From assembly GCA_027045065.1 (NCBI GenBank), contig JALUBE010000171.1, positions 1 through 43,929 of the forward strand: a stretch of DNA of 43,929 nt. The letters run 5' to 3'. The notes beneath the pieces were generated by a model. That model made no database searches. It saw only the letters and a list, made by a program, of their open reading frames with translations, and was not told the DNA's origin. Each line of letters begins with the position of its first letter. The stretch's first letter is position 1. The position numbers and the translations under genes are program-made. Origin of the DNA: Desulfurellales bacterium (GTDB taxonomy: Bacteria > Campylobacterota_A > Desulfurellia > Desulfurellales > Hippeaceae). Positions 1 through 9,387 of this stretch are shown piece by piece.

Positions 1-524
1 TCCAAAGTGTGACAAGCTCCATAAACAAACACAACACCGACAAGAGACATTACAAGTCCCACAGAGACTATAATTATATATCTCCAGGCAGACTCTATTG
101 CAGGCTCGTCATTGTCAATCGCAACAAGTAAGGCGCTTGTTATAGTGGTAGCCTCTATACCCACCCATATTAAACCCAAATTCTTAACCACAACACTAAA
201 CAGCATGGAAAGGATAAATAGATTTAAATAGAGAAAATAAAAGTTCTTCTTAAGAAGAGGCTTTTCCACATGTTTCAGATAAGTTATGGAAAAGAGCACT
301 GTTGTCAGATAGATAAACGAAATTAAAACTACCATGATTTTTGAAAAACCGTCTATAAACAGATAGCCCGCACTCACATTGGGTTTAAGAAGAATAATTA
401 TGGACAAAGCACTCACAATTAAACTCGATAAAACACTTACGAAGGCTGCGAGTGTATCTCTTTTAAAAACACACAAGAGAGAAGCAAAAACAAGGATAAT
501 AAAAGGAAAATAATAAACAAACAT
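1..524 (-). CDS. hyfF: Hydrogenase-4 subunit F-like / NuoL-family proton-translocating membrane subunit (partial, C-terminus beyond window)
   Basis: Minus-strand translation from ATG at 524: MFVYYFPFIILVFASLLCVFKRDTLAAFV...NLGLIWVGIEATTITSALLVAIDNDEPAIESAWRYIIIVSVGLVMS; hydrophobic NuoL/HyfF-type sequence directly downstream of hyfE-like and hyfC-like genes. Confidence 0.75.
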   Translation of the reverse strand, partial: MFVYYFPFIILVFASLLCVFKRDTLAAFVSVLSSLIVSALSIIILLKPNVSAGYLFIDGFSKIMVVLISFIYLTTVLFSITYLKHVEKPLLKKNFYFLYLNLFILSMLFSVVVKNLGLIWVGIEATTITSALLVAIDNDEPAIESAWRYIIIVSVGLVMSLVGVVFVYGACHTL

Positions 525-527
525 ACC

Positions 528-1163
528 CTACCCCCTGAACTCATCAAATTCATCTATAACTTCTGAAACAGAACCTTCCCTCAGTTTCATAACCACACCT
601 GAAATCATAACAAGACCTAAAAGGTCTAAAAGAACGCCAGCTTCAACTATGAATGGTAAATCTGGAAACATATACCCAGCCATAAAAAACAAACTATTTT
701 CCATAATCATATAACCAATAAGCTGAACAAATGCGTTGTTTCTTGAAATCACAAGGAAAATGCCCTGAAGTATTATTGCTATTGGAACAGAGCCCGCTTC
801 TACTGAAATGTATCTATAAAGCGTTAACCTGTAAATAACATAAGCTAAAATTACAAGCAGTAAAGAAATTACTATTGATGCTCCTGTGGAGATAACCTGT
901 TTAGGATTTTTCTCCTTATAAACCTTCCCAAGATGGCTGAGCATGAAGTAGGGTATGAAGAAAAACCTAACAGCAAGCGTTAAAGCTGCCAAAACAATCA
1001 AACTTGTGTTGTTTTGTAAACCCCCCTGTATAAATAGCAATAATCCAATTAATAGAGAAGAAATCGCAAATGTTACTATAATCTTCTTTAAGTAATACTG
1101 CCACTGCATAAAAATAACCAAAACAATTTCTGCAAAACCCACAAGAATAAACAGCTCTTTCAT
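528..1163 (-). CDS. hyfE: Hydrogenase-4 subunit E-like membrane protein
   Basis: 211 aa multi-TM ORF with HyfE-like features (RNNAFVQLIGYMIMENSLFF) between hyfC- and hyfF-like genes. Confidence 0.75.
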   Translation of the reverse strand: MKELFILVGFAEIVLVIFMQWQYYLKKIIVTFAISSLLIGLLLFIQGGLQNNTSLIVLAALTLAVRFFFIPYFMLSHLGKVYKEKNPKQVISTGASIVISLLLVILAYVIYRLTLYRYISVEAGSVPIAIILQGIFLVISRNNAFVQLIGYMIMENSLFFMAGYMFPDLPFIVEAGVLLDLLGLVMISGVVMKLREGSVSEVIDEFDEFRG

Positions 1164-2110
1164 AACTTACCTCCTGTTGCATAAAAAACGACAATAGCCA
1201 AAAATGCAAATGAAAATGCAACAGCCACATACTCAAAGTTTTTAAACAGCTTATATTTAGATATCGTTGATTGAATTACGGCAAAAATTAGCACAAGGAC
1301 GAACAATTTAACAAGATGGATTAAGCTATACAAAAGCACAGCCACAAAAGAAACCTTCATAGGAACGAAAAACGGAAACAGAAAGTCATTTAAGAATACA
1401 CTCATAAGCAAAAACTGTTTTATGTATCCACCCCACTTCATTAAGGCAAGCTCACGCCCCGAATACTCCATCTCAATTGCTTGGTCTATCATTCCAAACT
1501 CATTTGATGTATGGGATTCGACTGGCAGTTTTCCTGTCTCTATAATTAAAGCCATAAAGAAGGCAAAAACCACGAACCAATGTATAAGCGACAAATACCA
1601 ATCGGTTGAGGTCTGTAAAACATTGTTAACCACATAGGGATTGTTCGTGTGTGTAATAACACCAAAAGTTATGAATATTAAGACAATTATAGGCTCGGAC
1701 AATGCACCGATACTCGAAGCCCTTGACACACCTAAATGAGAGTAGTTGTTCCTACTATCGATGGCAGAAAGCTTCTTAAGTCCAGCAATGGCACCAAAAA
1801 TCAAACCGCCACCTATAAAGTCAACAACAGGGCCAAATGAGAGTGGAAATCCCGTTATTATGGGAAGCACAAGCGTTAGAAACAGATACATTGTAAAAGT
1901 AACATAAGGGACGATTTGAAACATTGGCGATGCAACCTGAGGAACAACGCTCTGTTTGTGGAATAACTTGTAGAGGTCGTAATACGGCTGAAAAATCGAA
2001 GGACCTTGCTTAGATTCAAAGATCTCACACAGTTTGTTAAACACACCAACAACAAGCGGAGCAAAAGCAACCACAAACAGTAGCTGTAGCACACTCAACA
2101 GATACAGCAT
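1160..2110 (-). CDS. hyfC: Hydrogenase-4 / formate hydrogenlyase subunit C (HycD/NuoH-like membrane subunit)
   Basis: 316 aa; KQGPSIFQPYYDLYKLFHK and ETGKLPVESHTSNEFGMIDQAIEMEYSGRELAL are typical of the NuoH/HycD/HyfC family; GGGAGG SD upstream. Confidence 0.85.
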   Translation of the reverse strand: MLYLLSVLQLLFVVAFAPLVVGVFNKLCEIFESKQGPSIFQPYYDLYKLFHKQSVVPQVASPMFQIVPYVTFTMYLFLTLVLPIITGFPLSFGPVVDFIGGGLIFGAIAGLKKLSAIDSRNNYSHLGVSRASSIGALSEPIIVLIFITFGVITHTNNPYVVNNVLQTSTDWYLSLIHWFVVFAFFMALIIETGKLPVESHTSNEFGMIDQAIEMEYSGRELALMKWGGYIKQFLLMSVFLNDFLFPFFVPMKVSFVAVLLYSLIHLVKLFVLVLIFAVIQSTISKYKLFKNFEYVAVAFSFAFLAIVVFYATGGKL

Positions 2111-2144
2111 TAGACACCTCCCGCAAAAACTATATAGACCCTTA

Positions 2145-2212
2145 TGCAGGGGTTATCGGCTCTTCTGGGAATTAAAAGAAGAGCGGTTTAAGGCGAACCC
2201 CACCGCCTTCAA
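2145..2212 (-). ncRNA. Fluoride (crcB-type) riboswitch aptamer candidate in the hyfC leader
   Basis: Minus-strand RNA AGGCGGTGGGGTTCGCCTTAAACCGCTCTTC-TTTTAATTCCCA-GAAGAGCCGATAACCCCTGC: P1 AGGCG/CGCCT, long hairpin CGCTCTTC/GAAGAGC(C)G, and loop GGGGTT complementary to AACCCC (pseudoknot). Matches the remembered fluoride aptamer layout (GGCGATGG.GTTCGCC...AACCGC...GCTGAT.ACNCC). Confidence 0.8.
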
Positions 2213-2224
2213 CCTTGAAGGTGC

Positions 2225-2252
2225 ATTATACAAAAAACTTCTATTCAGTCAA
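2225..2252 (-). promoter_or_regulatory. Sigma70-like promoter for riboswitch/hyfC transcript
   Basis: Minus strand TTGACT (2252-2247) - 16 nt - TATAAT (2230-2225), placing the start about 7 nt downstream, just before the riboswitch aptamer. Confidence 0.65.
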
Positions 2253-2334
2253 TTTTAAAAATACTCCAAAAATAACGCATTCTAAAGCAACAAATTAAGT
2301 TCAAACAAATAGCACAAGAAAACAAACAAATGCT

Positions 2335-2363
2335 TTGACATTAAATTGATAAAGTGATAGTTA
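2335..2363 (+). promoter_or_regulatory. Possible promoter for the chemoreceptor gene
   Basis: Perfect TTGACA at 2335-2340 with a weak A/T-rich -10 (TAGTTA) after 17 nt; upstream of the ATG at 2389. Confidence 0.35.
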
Positions 2364-2388
2364 AATAAAAAACTTAAGGGGGTTCAAT

Positions 2389-4047
2389 ATGGATGTCATT
2401 GGCATAAGTTCTGCGATTTTCATTATTTACTTCATAATCATGTTGATCATATACTTTACAGCTAAAAGCATTTTGCTAATCGCTTTTATTATTCTATCAC
2501 CCCTATTCTTTGGCATTTTCCTGTTCTATTACTACAAAACATTCATAAAACCACTCAAAGATCTGGATAAGTTTTGTAGCACAAGGCTTTGCTCTACATA
2601 CGATCTAACAGACAGACTCCCTAAACCACCGAAGCCACTGAGTTTTCTAAATCTCATGAATTCGTTTATTAAAAATGTTCAGGAGGCTTTGAAGAAAACA
2701 CTCAAGGTTTCAAACAACGTGGCCACGCAGGCAGCTAAGGTGAGTTTCAACGCTGAAAGGATATCGGGGAATGTAAAAAGGGAAGCCGAAGGCATGGAAG
2801 AAATCAAGGCAACGATGGATGAAATAAAAGACACGATAAATAGCGTTACACAGAACATAGCCAACACGTCGGATTTCATGCAAAAGGTAAACGATCTGGC
2901 AAAAGACGGCTCCGATAAAGCGTTGCTCGCCATACAAAAAATAGAGGCAATAGCAAAGGAGACGAAGAACAACGCAGAGATGATGAAAAAACTTGGTGCG
3001 TCATCGGAAGAAATCGGGAAAATTGTGGAAGTAATCAATGAAATCACAGATCAAACGGCACTTCTGTCTCTAAATGCTGCCATTGAAGCAGCTCGCGCAG
3101 GTGAAGCGGGCAGGGGCTTTGCCGTCGTTGCAGATGAGATCAGAAAACTGGCAGATAAAACAGCACAATCTACAGAACAGATTAGACAAATCGTCTCTAA
3201 AACCCAAAACGAAACCCAATCAACAATTGAAGCAACACTGAGCTTGATAGACAGGGTGGATGAGGGCAAGGAACTAATAAAAACCGCTTCAGATTCGCTC
3301 ATTGAGATAGCAAATGGCGTGCAAGAGGCAAGTAGGATGATAGAGGATGTGGCTTCGGCTGCCGAAGAACAGTCGTCGGCTATTGACATGATAGCAGAAA
3401 GAATTGACAAGATGACAGAGGACGTAACAAAATCTGCCGATAGGATCGAAAAAATCAGAGAAGACACATACAAGATTTCAAAGACCGCTGAGGAGCTCTT
3501 CACGTTTATGATCAAGTTCAGAACGGGGTCGTACATTGATAAAGTCTATTCAATTTTGCTCAACGCTAAGAAAGAAATAGAGGATACATTTGAAGAAGCT
3601 GTAAAAAATGGAATTATCTCGTCGGCCGATTTGTGGGATAGAAATTACGTTCCTGTTCCAAACACTAACCCGCAAAAATACAGAACCAGATTCACCGATT
3701 TTGCAAAGAAATACATACAACCCATAGAAGATAAGTATTTAGGAATGGATCCAAACTTTAAATTTGTAGTATTAGTGGATAACAATGGATACCTTCCGGC
3801 ACACAACACCATCTACGACAAGCCCTTAACCGGTGATTACGAAAAGGATTTGGTGGGCAACAGATCAATGCGAATATTCAACGATCCAACAGGACTTGCA
3901 GCAGCAAGAAACACTAACCCTGTACTCTTGCAGACGTACATGAGAGATACGGGCGTTGTAATGAATGACATCTCAGTTCCAATTTATTTTGAAGGTAAGC
4001 ATTGGGGTGGCTTGAGAATAGGCTTCATTTGGGAAAACGGTGAATAA
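2389..4047 (+). CDS. Methyl-accepting chemotaxis protein with C-terminal cytoplasmic sensor-like domain
   Basis: 552 aa; MCP tip [37 protein letters not shown]; after the signalling hairpin a further ~170 aa ([21 protein letters not shown]...[48 protein letters not shown]). Confidence 0.92.
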   Translation: MDVIGISSAIFIIYFIIMLIIYFTAKSILLIAFIILSPLFFGIFLFYYYKTFIKPLKDLDKFCSTRLCSTYDLTDRLPKPPKPLSFLNLMNSFIKNVQEALKKTLKVSNNVATQAAKVSFNAERISGNVKREAEGMEEIKATMDEIKDTINSVTQNIANTSDFMQKVNDLAKDGSDKALLAIQKIEAIAKETKNNAEMMKKLGASSEEIGKIVEVINEITDQTALLSLNAAIEAARAGEAGRGFAVVADEIRKLADKTAQSTEQIRQIVSKTQNETQSTIEATLSLIDRVDEGKELIKTASDSLIEIANGVQEASRMIEDVASAAEEQSSAIDMIAERIDKMTEDVTKSADRIEKIREDTYKISKTAEELFTFMIKFRTGSYIDKVYSILLNAKKEIEDTFEEAVKNGIISSADLWDRNYVPVPNTNPQKYRTRFTDFAKKYIQPIEDKYLGMDPNFKFVVLVDNNGYLPAHNTIYDKPLTGDYEKDLVGNRSMRIFNDPTGLAAARNTNPVLLQTYMRDTGVVMNDISVPIYFEGKHWGGLRIGFIWENGE

Positions 4048-4880
4048 TGAAGGTTGTAAAAGCCGGTGGAGAAATAGAAGAATTCCAAGCGGACAAGCTA
4101 ATAGAGTCGCTAGTCCGCTCCGGTGCAAGCAGGGAAAAGGCAGAAGAGATCGCTGGGATTATCATAGAAAGGATACCCGATTATGTAACAACTCGTTTGA
4201 TTTATAAGTACGCAAAGGAATTACTTAAAAAATTAGATCACTCTTTCGCATCACGCTACTCTCTCAAAAAAGCCATGCTAAGACTTGGGCCAAGTGGTTA
4301 TCCCTTTGAACATTTCTTCGCCAACCTGTTGCACTTTTACGGGTTTGAAACGCAGGTTGATGTCATAGAAGAGGGAAAATGCATTCCCCATGAGATAGAC
4401 GTGCTCGCAACAAAAGAAGATCTTGTCGTGGCTGTTGAATGTAAATACCATTCATGTCCTTCAAGGGCTTCGGATTCAAAAGTTGCAATGTACGTCCATT
4501 CGCGTTTTGAGGATTTGGAAGAATCGCTAAAGAAAAAATACAAGAAAAGCAGGTTTGAAGGTTGGCTTGTCACAAACACAAGGCTTACAAATGAAGCAAA
4601 GAGGTTTGCAAAATGCTACGGTTTTAAAGCCATAGGTTGGCGATATCCAGAAGACGGTGGCCTTGAAAGGATTATAGAAGAAAAACACCTGTTCCCTGTT
4701 ACAACGCTTATTGGCATAAAACAAGCATTATTAAAGAAATTGTTGGAAAACAACATCGTATCAGTTAGACACTTCTTACAAACTGATGATAAAACGCTGA
4801 TCTCTTTTGGTTTTAACCACAAAAAGATCAAGCAGCTAAAAAAACAAGCTGAATCCTTGATTGAGTCTGCCTACAACTGA
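4047..4880 (+). CDS. ATP-cone domain protein fused to Mrr-like PD-(D/E)XK restriction endonuclease-like domain
   Basis: N-terminal ATP-cone-like [35 protein letters not shown]; nuclease motif HEIDVLATKEDLVVAVECKYH; C-terminal helix-hairpin-helix-like tail. Starts in the TAATG overlap with the MCP stop. Confidence 0.8.
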   Translation: MKVVKAGGEIEEFQADKLIESLVRSGASREKAEEIAGIIIERIPDYVTTRLIYKYAKELLKKLDHSFASRYSLKKAMLRLGPSGYPFEHFFANLLHFYGFETQVDVIEEGKCIPHEIDVLATKEDLVVAVECKYHSCPSRASDSKVAMYVHSRFEDLEESLKKKYKKSRFEGWLVTNTRLTNEAKRFAKCYGFKAIGWRYPEDGGLERIIEEKHLFPVTTLIGIKQALLKKLLENNIVSVRHFLQTDDKTLISFGFNHKKIKQLKKQAESLIESAYN

Positions 4881-6214
4881 TCACTCACGCCGATTTGGTA
4901 GTATTCAAATCCAAGCTCTTTAAGGACCGTTCTATTGTATTGATTTCTGCCATCAAAAATCACAGGATTTTTAAGTCTTTTCTTGATTTCATAAAAATCA
5001 GGGCTTCTAAACTCCTTCCACTCCGTAATCAAAATCATAGCATCTGAGTTATTCAATGTATCGTATTTGTTGTCAAAATATTCAATTCTATCATTGTCCT
5101 TTAACCAAAAATTCTTTGCATTCTCCATAGCCTCTGGGTCGTAAGCCTTAACAATTGCACCCCGCTTTGTAAGTTCATTTATTATCGTTATTGAAGGTGC
5201 CTCCCTCATATCGTCGGTTTGCGGCTTAAATGCAAGACCCCAAACAGCAAAAGTAAAGCCTTCAAGGTTCTCACCAAACCTCTTGTAAATCTTTTTCAAA
5301 AAGTAAAAACGTTGCTCATAATTTACTTCCTGTACCGCTTTGATGATCTTCGGCTCTATGCCCGCATCCGTTGCCATCTTTTCCAAAGCCCTAACGTCTT
5401 TAGGAAAGCAGCTTCCACCGTATCCAACGCCGGGATAGATAAAGTGATAGCCTATGCGTCTGTCGCTTCCAATGCCAACCCTAACCTTATTAATATCCGC
5501 CCCCAAAGCCTCGGCAATCCGTGATATTTCATTGATAAATGAGATCTTCGTCGCCAAAATCGCATTTGCTGCATATTTGGTTAGCTCTGCACTCCGAACA
5601 TCCATCTCTATAAAACGTTCATGGTTAAGCGTGAAGGCTCTGTAAAGCTCTTTCATTATCAACATAGATTTTTCACTATTCGCACCAACAATAACCCTAT
5701 CTGGCTTCATAAAATCGTTAATTGCATCACCCTCTTTTAAGAATTCAGGATTAGATACCACATCAAAACTAAACGGAACACCATCGGGAAATCTTTTCTT
5801 AAGCTCTTCTTTGATAACCGCTTTCACCCTATCTGCCGTCCCCACAGGCACAGTGGATTTATCGACCACAATTATCTCATGATCCATAAACCTACCTATG
5901 TTTCTTGCCGCTTCCAATACATGATTCAGGTCAGCACTGCCATCTTCCGATTGGGGCGTGCCAACGGCAATAAAGACAATATCGCTCCTTTTAACAGCAT
6001 ACTCAGTATCCGTTGTAAACTCGATGTTGCCCTTCTCTAAGTTCTTCTTTATGAGCTTATCCAAACCCGGTTCAAATATGGGCACGACACCTTTATTCAA
6101 CTTATTAATCTTCTCCTCATCTATATCAACACAAATGACGTTGTTTCCCATCTCTGCAAAGCACGTCCCTGTAACGAGACCAACGTATCCACTCCCAATA
6201 ATGGCAAGTTTCAT
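4871..6214 (-). CDS. ugd: UDP-glucose 6-dehydrogenase
   Basis: MKLAIIGSGYVGLVTGTCFAEMGNNVICVDID; GVGYGGSCFPKDVRAL catalytic Cys motif. Confidence 0.95.
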   Translation of the reverse strand: MKLAIIGSGYVGLVTGTCFAEMGNNVICVDIDEEKINKLNKGVVPIFEPGLDKLIKKNLEKGNIEFTTDTEYAVKRSDIVFIAVGTPQSEDGSADLNHVLEAARNIGRFMDHEIIVVDKSTVPVGTADRVKAVIKEELKKRFPDGVPFSFDVVSNPEFLKEGDAINDFMKPDRVIVGANSEKSMLIMKELYRAFTLNHERFIEMDVRSAELTKYAANAILATKISFINEISRIAEALGADINKVRVGIGSDRRIGYHFIYPGVGYGGSCFPKDVRALEKMATDAGIEPKIIKAVQEVNYEQRFYFLKKIYKRFGENLEGFTFAVWGLAFKPQTDDMREAPSITIINELTKRGAIVKAYDPEAMENAKNFWLKDNDRIEYFDNKYDTLNNSDAMILITEWKEFRSPDFYEIKKRLKNPVIFDGRNQYNRTVLKELGFEYYQIGVSDQL

Positions 6215-6224
6215 TCCTTTCCCC

Positions 6225-7409
6225 CTAAATAAAGAGTTTCTTTACGGCTGTATAGTATTCATCTTCGGTCTTTCTCACCTTTTCAAGGTCAATCTCGAGC
6301 ATGGCATCAATAACTTCACTATCGAACAGATCAATATCTTTAAAATTCTTTAAGCCCTCTCTTATCTTATCATCGCTTCTTGCGACCCTATAGGGTCTAT
6401 CCTGCATAATAGCCGCAACGATTGTCGCCAAAGCCAGTGCAGCAGCCTCTTTTTCAGGCTTTACCTTACACGGATATCCCTCTTTTGTGTTGTTTTCATG
6501 GTGCAATAGGACAAGTTCTGCTTCCTTTTCAAAGCCCATGCGCTTCAATATGTGATAACCCTCGAATGTATGGGACTTCACAACGTTGTACGTCTCCTCA
6601 TCCAAAGAGGGCATTTTAAATGTATCATAAGGAATTTTCAGGTTACCAATATGTGATAGAAGCGCAGCATTGTGCAAAACTTTGGTGTCCAAGCCCAATT
6701 TGTAACCCAGATTAACAGAAATATTTTTAACGAAGAGCGTGTATTTATCGTAAAATGGCACAATACTGTCGCTCATGTAGGAAATCAAATAAACAACGGC
6801 GTTTTTCAGTTTATCATCCACTTCCTCTTTTGGCAGTCGATCTAAAATCTCGCAAACCGCATCATCTATGTGATCTTCAAGTAGGGAGAACCAAAAACAC
6901 TCCTTTCTCGCTATGTTTTTTAGAGCCTCAAACATGTTCGGATCAAACAACTTCTTCTGTTCTAAAAACTCAACAAGGTCATCGTAGGCATAAGGGTTTG
7001 TTAAGCTCCTGTAGGCAATCTCCACGTTGTCTGCCAAGAAAAGTATATTTCCAATAATCGATGTGTTGTTTTCATGTGGAGTGTGGTGTAAATTTATTGC
7101 CAAAGTAACGTCCAAGTGCATATTGAGGAAGCGGGCGACCCTGCCGCTAATGACGGCATGCCCATTTAAACTCTCATAGTCCTCATAGATAATATTTCTA
7201 AACATTTCAACTTTGGATTCATCCGTTAATATGCCAATATCATGCAAAAGTGCACTTTTTACAACCAAATCCAAACCAAACTCATCAAAATCCAATTCCT
7301 TTGCAATATTGTATGCAATGTAACACACCCTTCTTTGGTGAAATGCGTCTTCACCCTCTAACGAATCAGACAGCCTACACAACTCAAATAAAAGCTTATT
7401 TACCCACAT
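6225..7409 (-). CDS. Tandem HD-domain protein (N-terminal HD, C-terminal degenerate HD-GYP-like)
   Basis: N-terminal HQRRVCYIAYNIA..LLHDIG..LAINLHHTPHENN; C-terminal LLSHIGNLKIP...VKSHTFEGYHIL...LLHHENNTKEGYP. Confidence 0.8.
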   Translation of the reverse strand: MWVNKLLFELCRLSDSLEGEDAFHQRRVCYIAYNIAKELDFDEFGLDLVVKSALLHDIGILTDESKVEMFRNIIYEDYESLNGHAVISGRVARFLNMHLDVTLAINLHHTPHENNTSIIGNILFLADNVEIAYRSLTNPYAYDDLVEFLEQKKLFDPNMFEALKNIARKECFWFSLLEDHIDDAVCEILDRLPKEEVDDKLKNAVVYLISYMSDSIVPFYDKYTLFVKNISVNLGYKLGLDTKVLHNAALLSHIGNLKIPYDTFKMPSLDEETYNVVKSHTFEGYHILKRMGFEKEAELVLLHHENNTKEGYPCKVKPEKEAAALALATIVAAIMQDRPYRVARSDDKIREGLKNFKDIDLFDSEVIDAMLEIDLEKVRKTEDEYYTAVKKLFI

Positions 7410-7493
7410 AATCCACCTCCAAAGCCGATTTTAACAATCTTGTCTTGCAAAATCCAGATAAATTGGTAAGCTTTTCAAATTGAAGGAGGAAAA

Positions 7494-8789
7494 ATGGCAA
7501 AGGTAGCAATTGTAGGAAAACCGAACGTCGGTAAATCAACGCTGTTTAATTCATTAATAAACAAAAACAAGAGCTTAATACTCGACATTCCTGGGACTAC
7601 AAGGGATAGGATTTTTGAGTATGGAAACATTAACGGCAAAGATATACTATTCATCGATACAGGCGGTTTTGAAAGGAGTGGCGAGTTTCAAGAACACATA
7701 AACGAGCAGGTGCACCATGCAATAGACTCAAGCGATGTTGTGATAGTCGTATTTGACTTGACCTCACCGTTGAGCGTTGAGGATGAGGAGATATTCCGAT
7801 ACGTTCTCAAGAAAAACAAAAAGTACATATTAGTTGCAAACAAATCAGATATAAAAAGGAAGGAATTTGAATACGATTACTACAAATTCGGTGATCTATT
7901 GCATATTTCTGCAACGCACAGAAGAAACTTTGACATCTTGAAAGAAAAGATCGTTAGTTTAATTGACGAAGAAGAACAAAAGGTCAATTGCGATGCAAAG
8001 ATAGCCATTGTGGGTAGGTCAAACGTTGGCAAATCATCACTGATAAACGCGATTTTGAATGAAAATAGGAGTGTCGTTAGTGATAAAGTTGGAACTACGA
8101 CGGATAGTATTGATACACCCTTTGAATACAAGGATAGGTGCTTTTTACTTGTTGATACGGCGGGCATAAGGAGAAAATCAAAAACAAAGGGGGCACTGGA
8201 TAAGCTTGCAAGCATATTCTCACTCTTTGCCATTGAAAGAAGTGATATCTGTGTTGTTGTTGTTGATGCAAGCGAGGGTTTAACATCGATGGACAAGCAT
8301 ATCATAAACACCGTTACAGAAAAGCATAAGGGTATAATCATCGCTCTAAACAAGTGGGATCTCGTTAAAAAGACCACCTTTGAAGAGTATTCAAAGAAGC
8401 TTAAAAAAGAGCTTCAGCTTATAAACTACGCTGAAATCGTGTCAATAAGCGCTACAGAGAGGAAAAATATAAATAAACTCTTGAACAAGATCCTCTACGT
8501 TTACAAGAACTGTTCAAGACGCATTCCAACACATGAATTAAACGAAAAACTTCACTCCATAATCAGGCAGAATGCCCCCTTCTCACGAAAGGGCAAAGAG
8601 GTAAAGCTTAAATACATGACACAAGTGGATACGAATCCACCGCATTTTGTTATCTTTACAAATAGGCCAGATGAAATTGAGGAGAACTACAAGCGTTATT
8701 TAAGGAACAGTCTGTATAACCTGTTCAACTTCAAGGGCTGCTCCATAAAAATCACGTACAGGGAATCAAAAAATGAAAGAGTTGGTTGA
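7494..8789 (+). CDS. der: Ribosome biogenesis GTPase Der (EngA)
   Basis: Two tandem G domains: GKPNVGKST...DIPGTTRD...DTGG and GRSNVGKSS...DKVGTTTDS...DTAG; KH-like C-terminus. Confidence 0.97.
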   Translation: MAKVAIVGKPNVGKSTLFNSLINKNKSLILDIPGTTRDRIFEYGNINGKDILFIDTGGFERSGEFQEHINEQVHHAIDSSDVVIVVFDLTSPLSVEDEEIFRYVLKKNKKYILVANKSDIKRKEFEYDYYKFGDLLHISATHRRNFDILKEKIVSLIDEEEQKVNCDAKIAIVGRSNVGKSSLINAILNENRSVVSDKVGTTTDSIDTPFEYKDRCFLLVDTAGIRRKSKTKGALDKLASIFSLFAIERSDICVVVVDASEGLTSMDKHIINTVTEKHKGIIIALNKWDLVKKTTFEEYSKKLKKELQLINYAEIVSISATERKNINKLLNKILYVYKNCSRRIPTHELNEKLHSIIRQNAPFSRKGKEVKLKYMTQVDTNPPHFVIFTNRPDEIEENYKRYLRNSLYNLFNFKGCSIKITYRESKNERVG

Positions 8790-9387
8790 AAGGATCAAAA
8801 AACTGAATCCAGAACCGACTGTAGAGCTGAACTTTTCAAATCCATTTGAACTCCTGGTAGCTCTAATTCTTTCTGCTCGGTGTACAGACAAAAGGACAAA
8901 TATCATCACAAAAGAACTGTTTAAGCGCTATCCAACACCAAAGGACTTAGCAGAAGCACCTGTAGAGGAGATAGACAAAATCATATCATCATGTAGCATG
9001 CACAACACAAAAAGCAAAAATCTAAAGGCTTTATCTGAAATATTAGTTAGGGACTTTAACGGTGAAGTGCCAAAAAGCCTTGAAGAATTAACAAAACTCC
9101 CGGGTGTTGGGAGAAAAACGGCAAACATCCTGTTGTCAATGGCATACGGCATTCCGGCTATAGGCGTTGACACGCATGTAAAACGACTGGCTTATAGACT
9201 CGGTATTTCAAAGTCAGAGAATCCCGAAGAGATCGAAGAAGACATAAAAAAAGCTGTGCCAATAGAGGATTGGATTGTTTTCTATACGGGTTTGATACTG
9301 CATGGAAGAAGGGTGTGCAAAGCCAAAAAGCCCAACTGTGAGGAGTGTCCTTTAAACGATATATGCCCTAAAATCGGCGTAAAATGA
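8773..9387 (+). CDS. nth: Endonuclease III
   Basis: HhH LTKLPGVGRKTANILL, VDTHVKRLAYRLG, and 4Fe-4S CKAKKPNCEECPLNDIC. Confidence 0.96.
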   Translation: MKELVERIKKLNPEPTVELNFSNPFELLVALILSARCTDKRTNIITKELFKRYPTPKDLAEAPVEEIDKIISSCSMHNTKSKNLKALSEILVRDFNGEVPKSLEELTKLPGVGRKTANILLSMAYGIPAIGVDTHVKRLAYRLGISKSENPEEIEEDIKKAVPIEDWIVFYTGLILHGRRVCKAKKPNCEECPLNDICPKIGVK

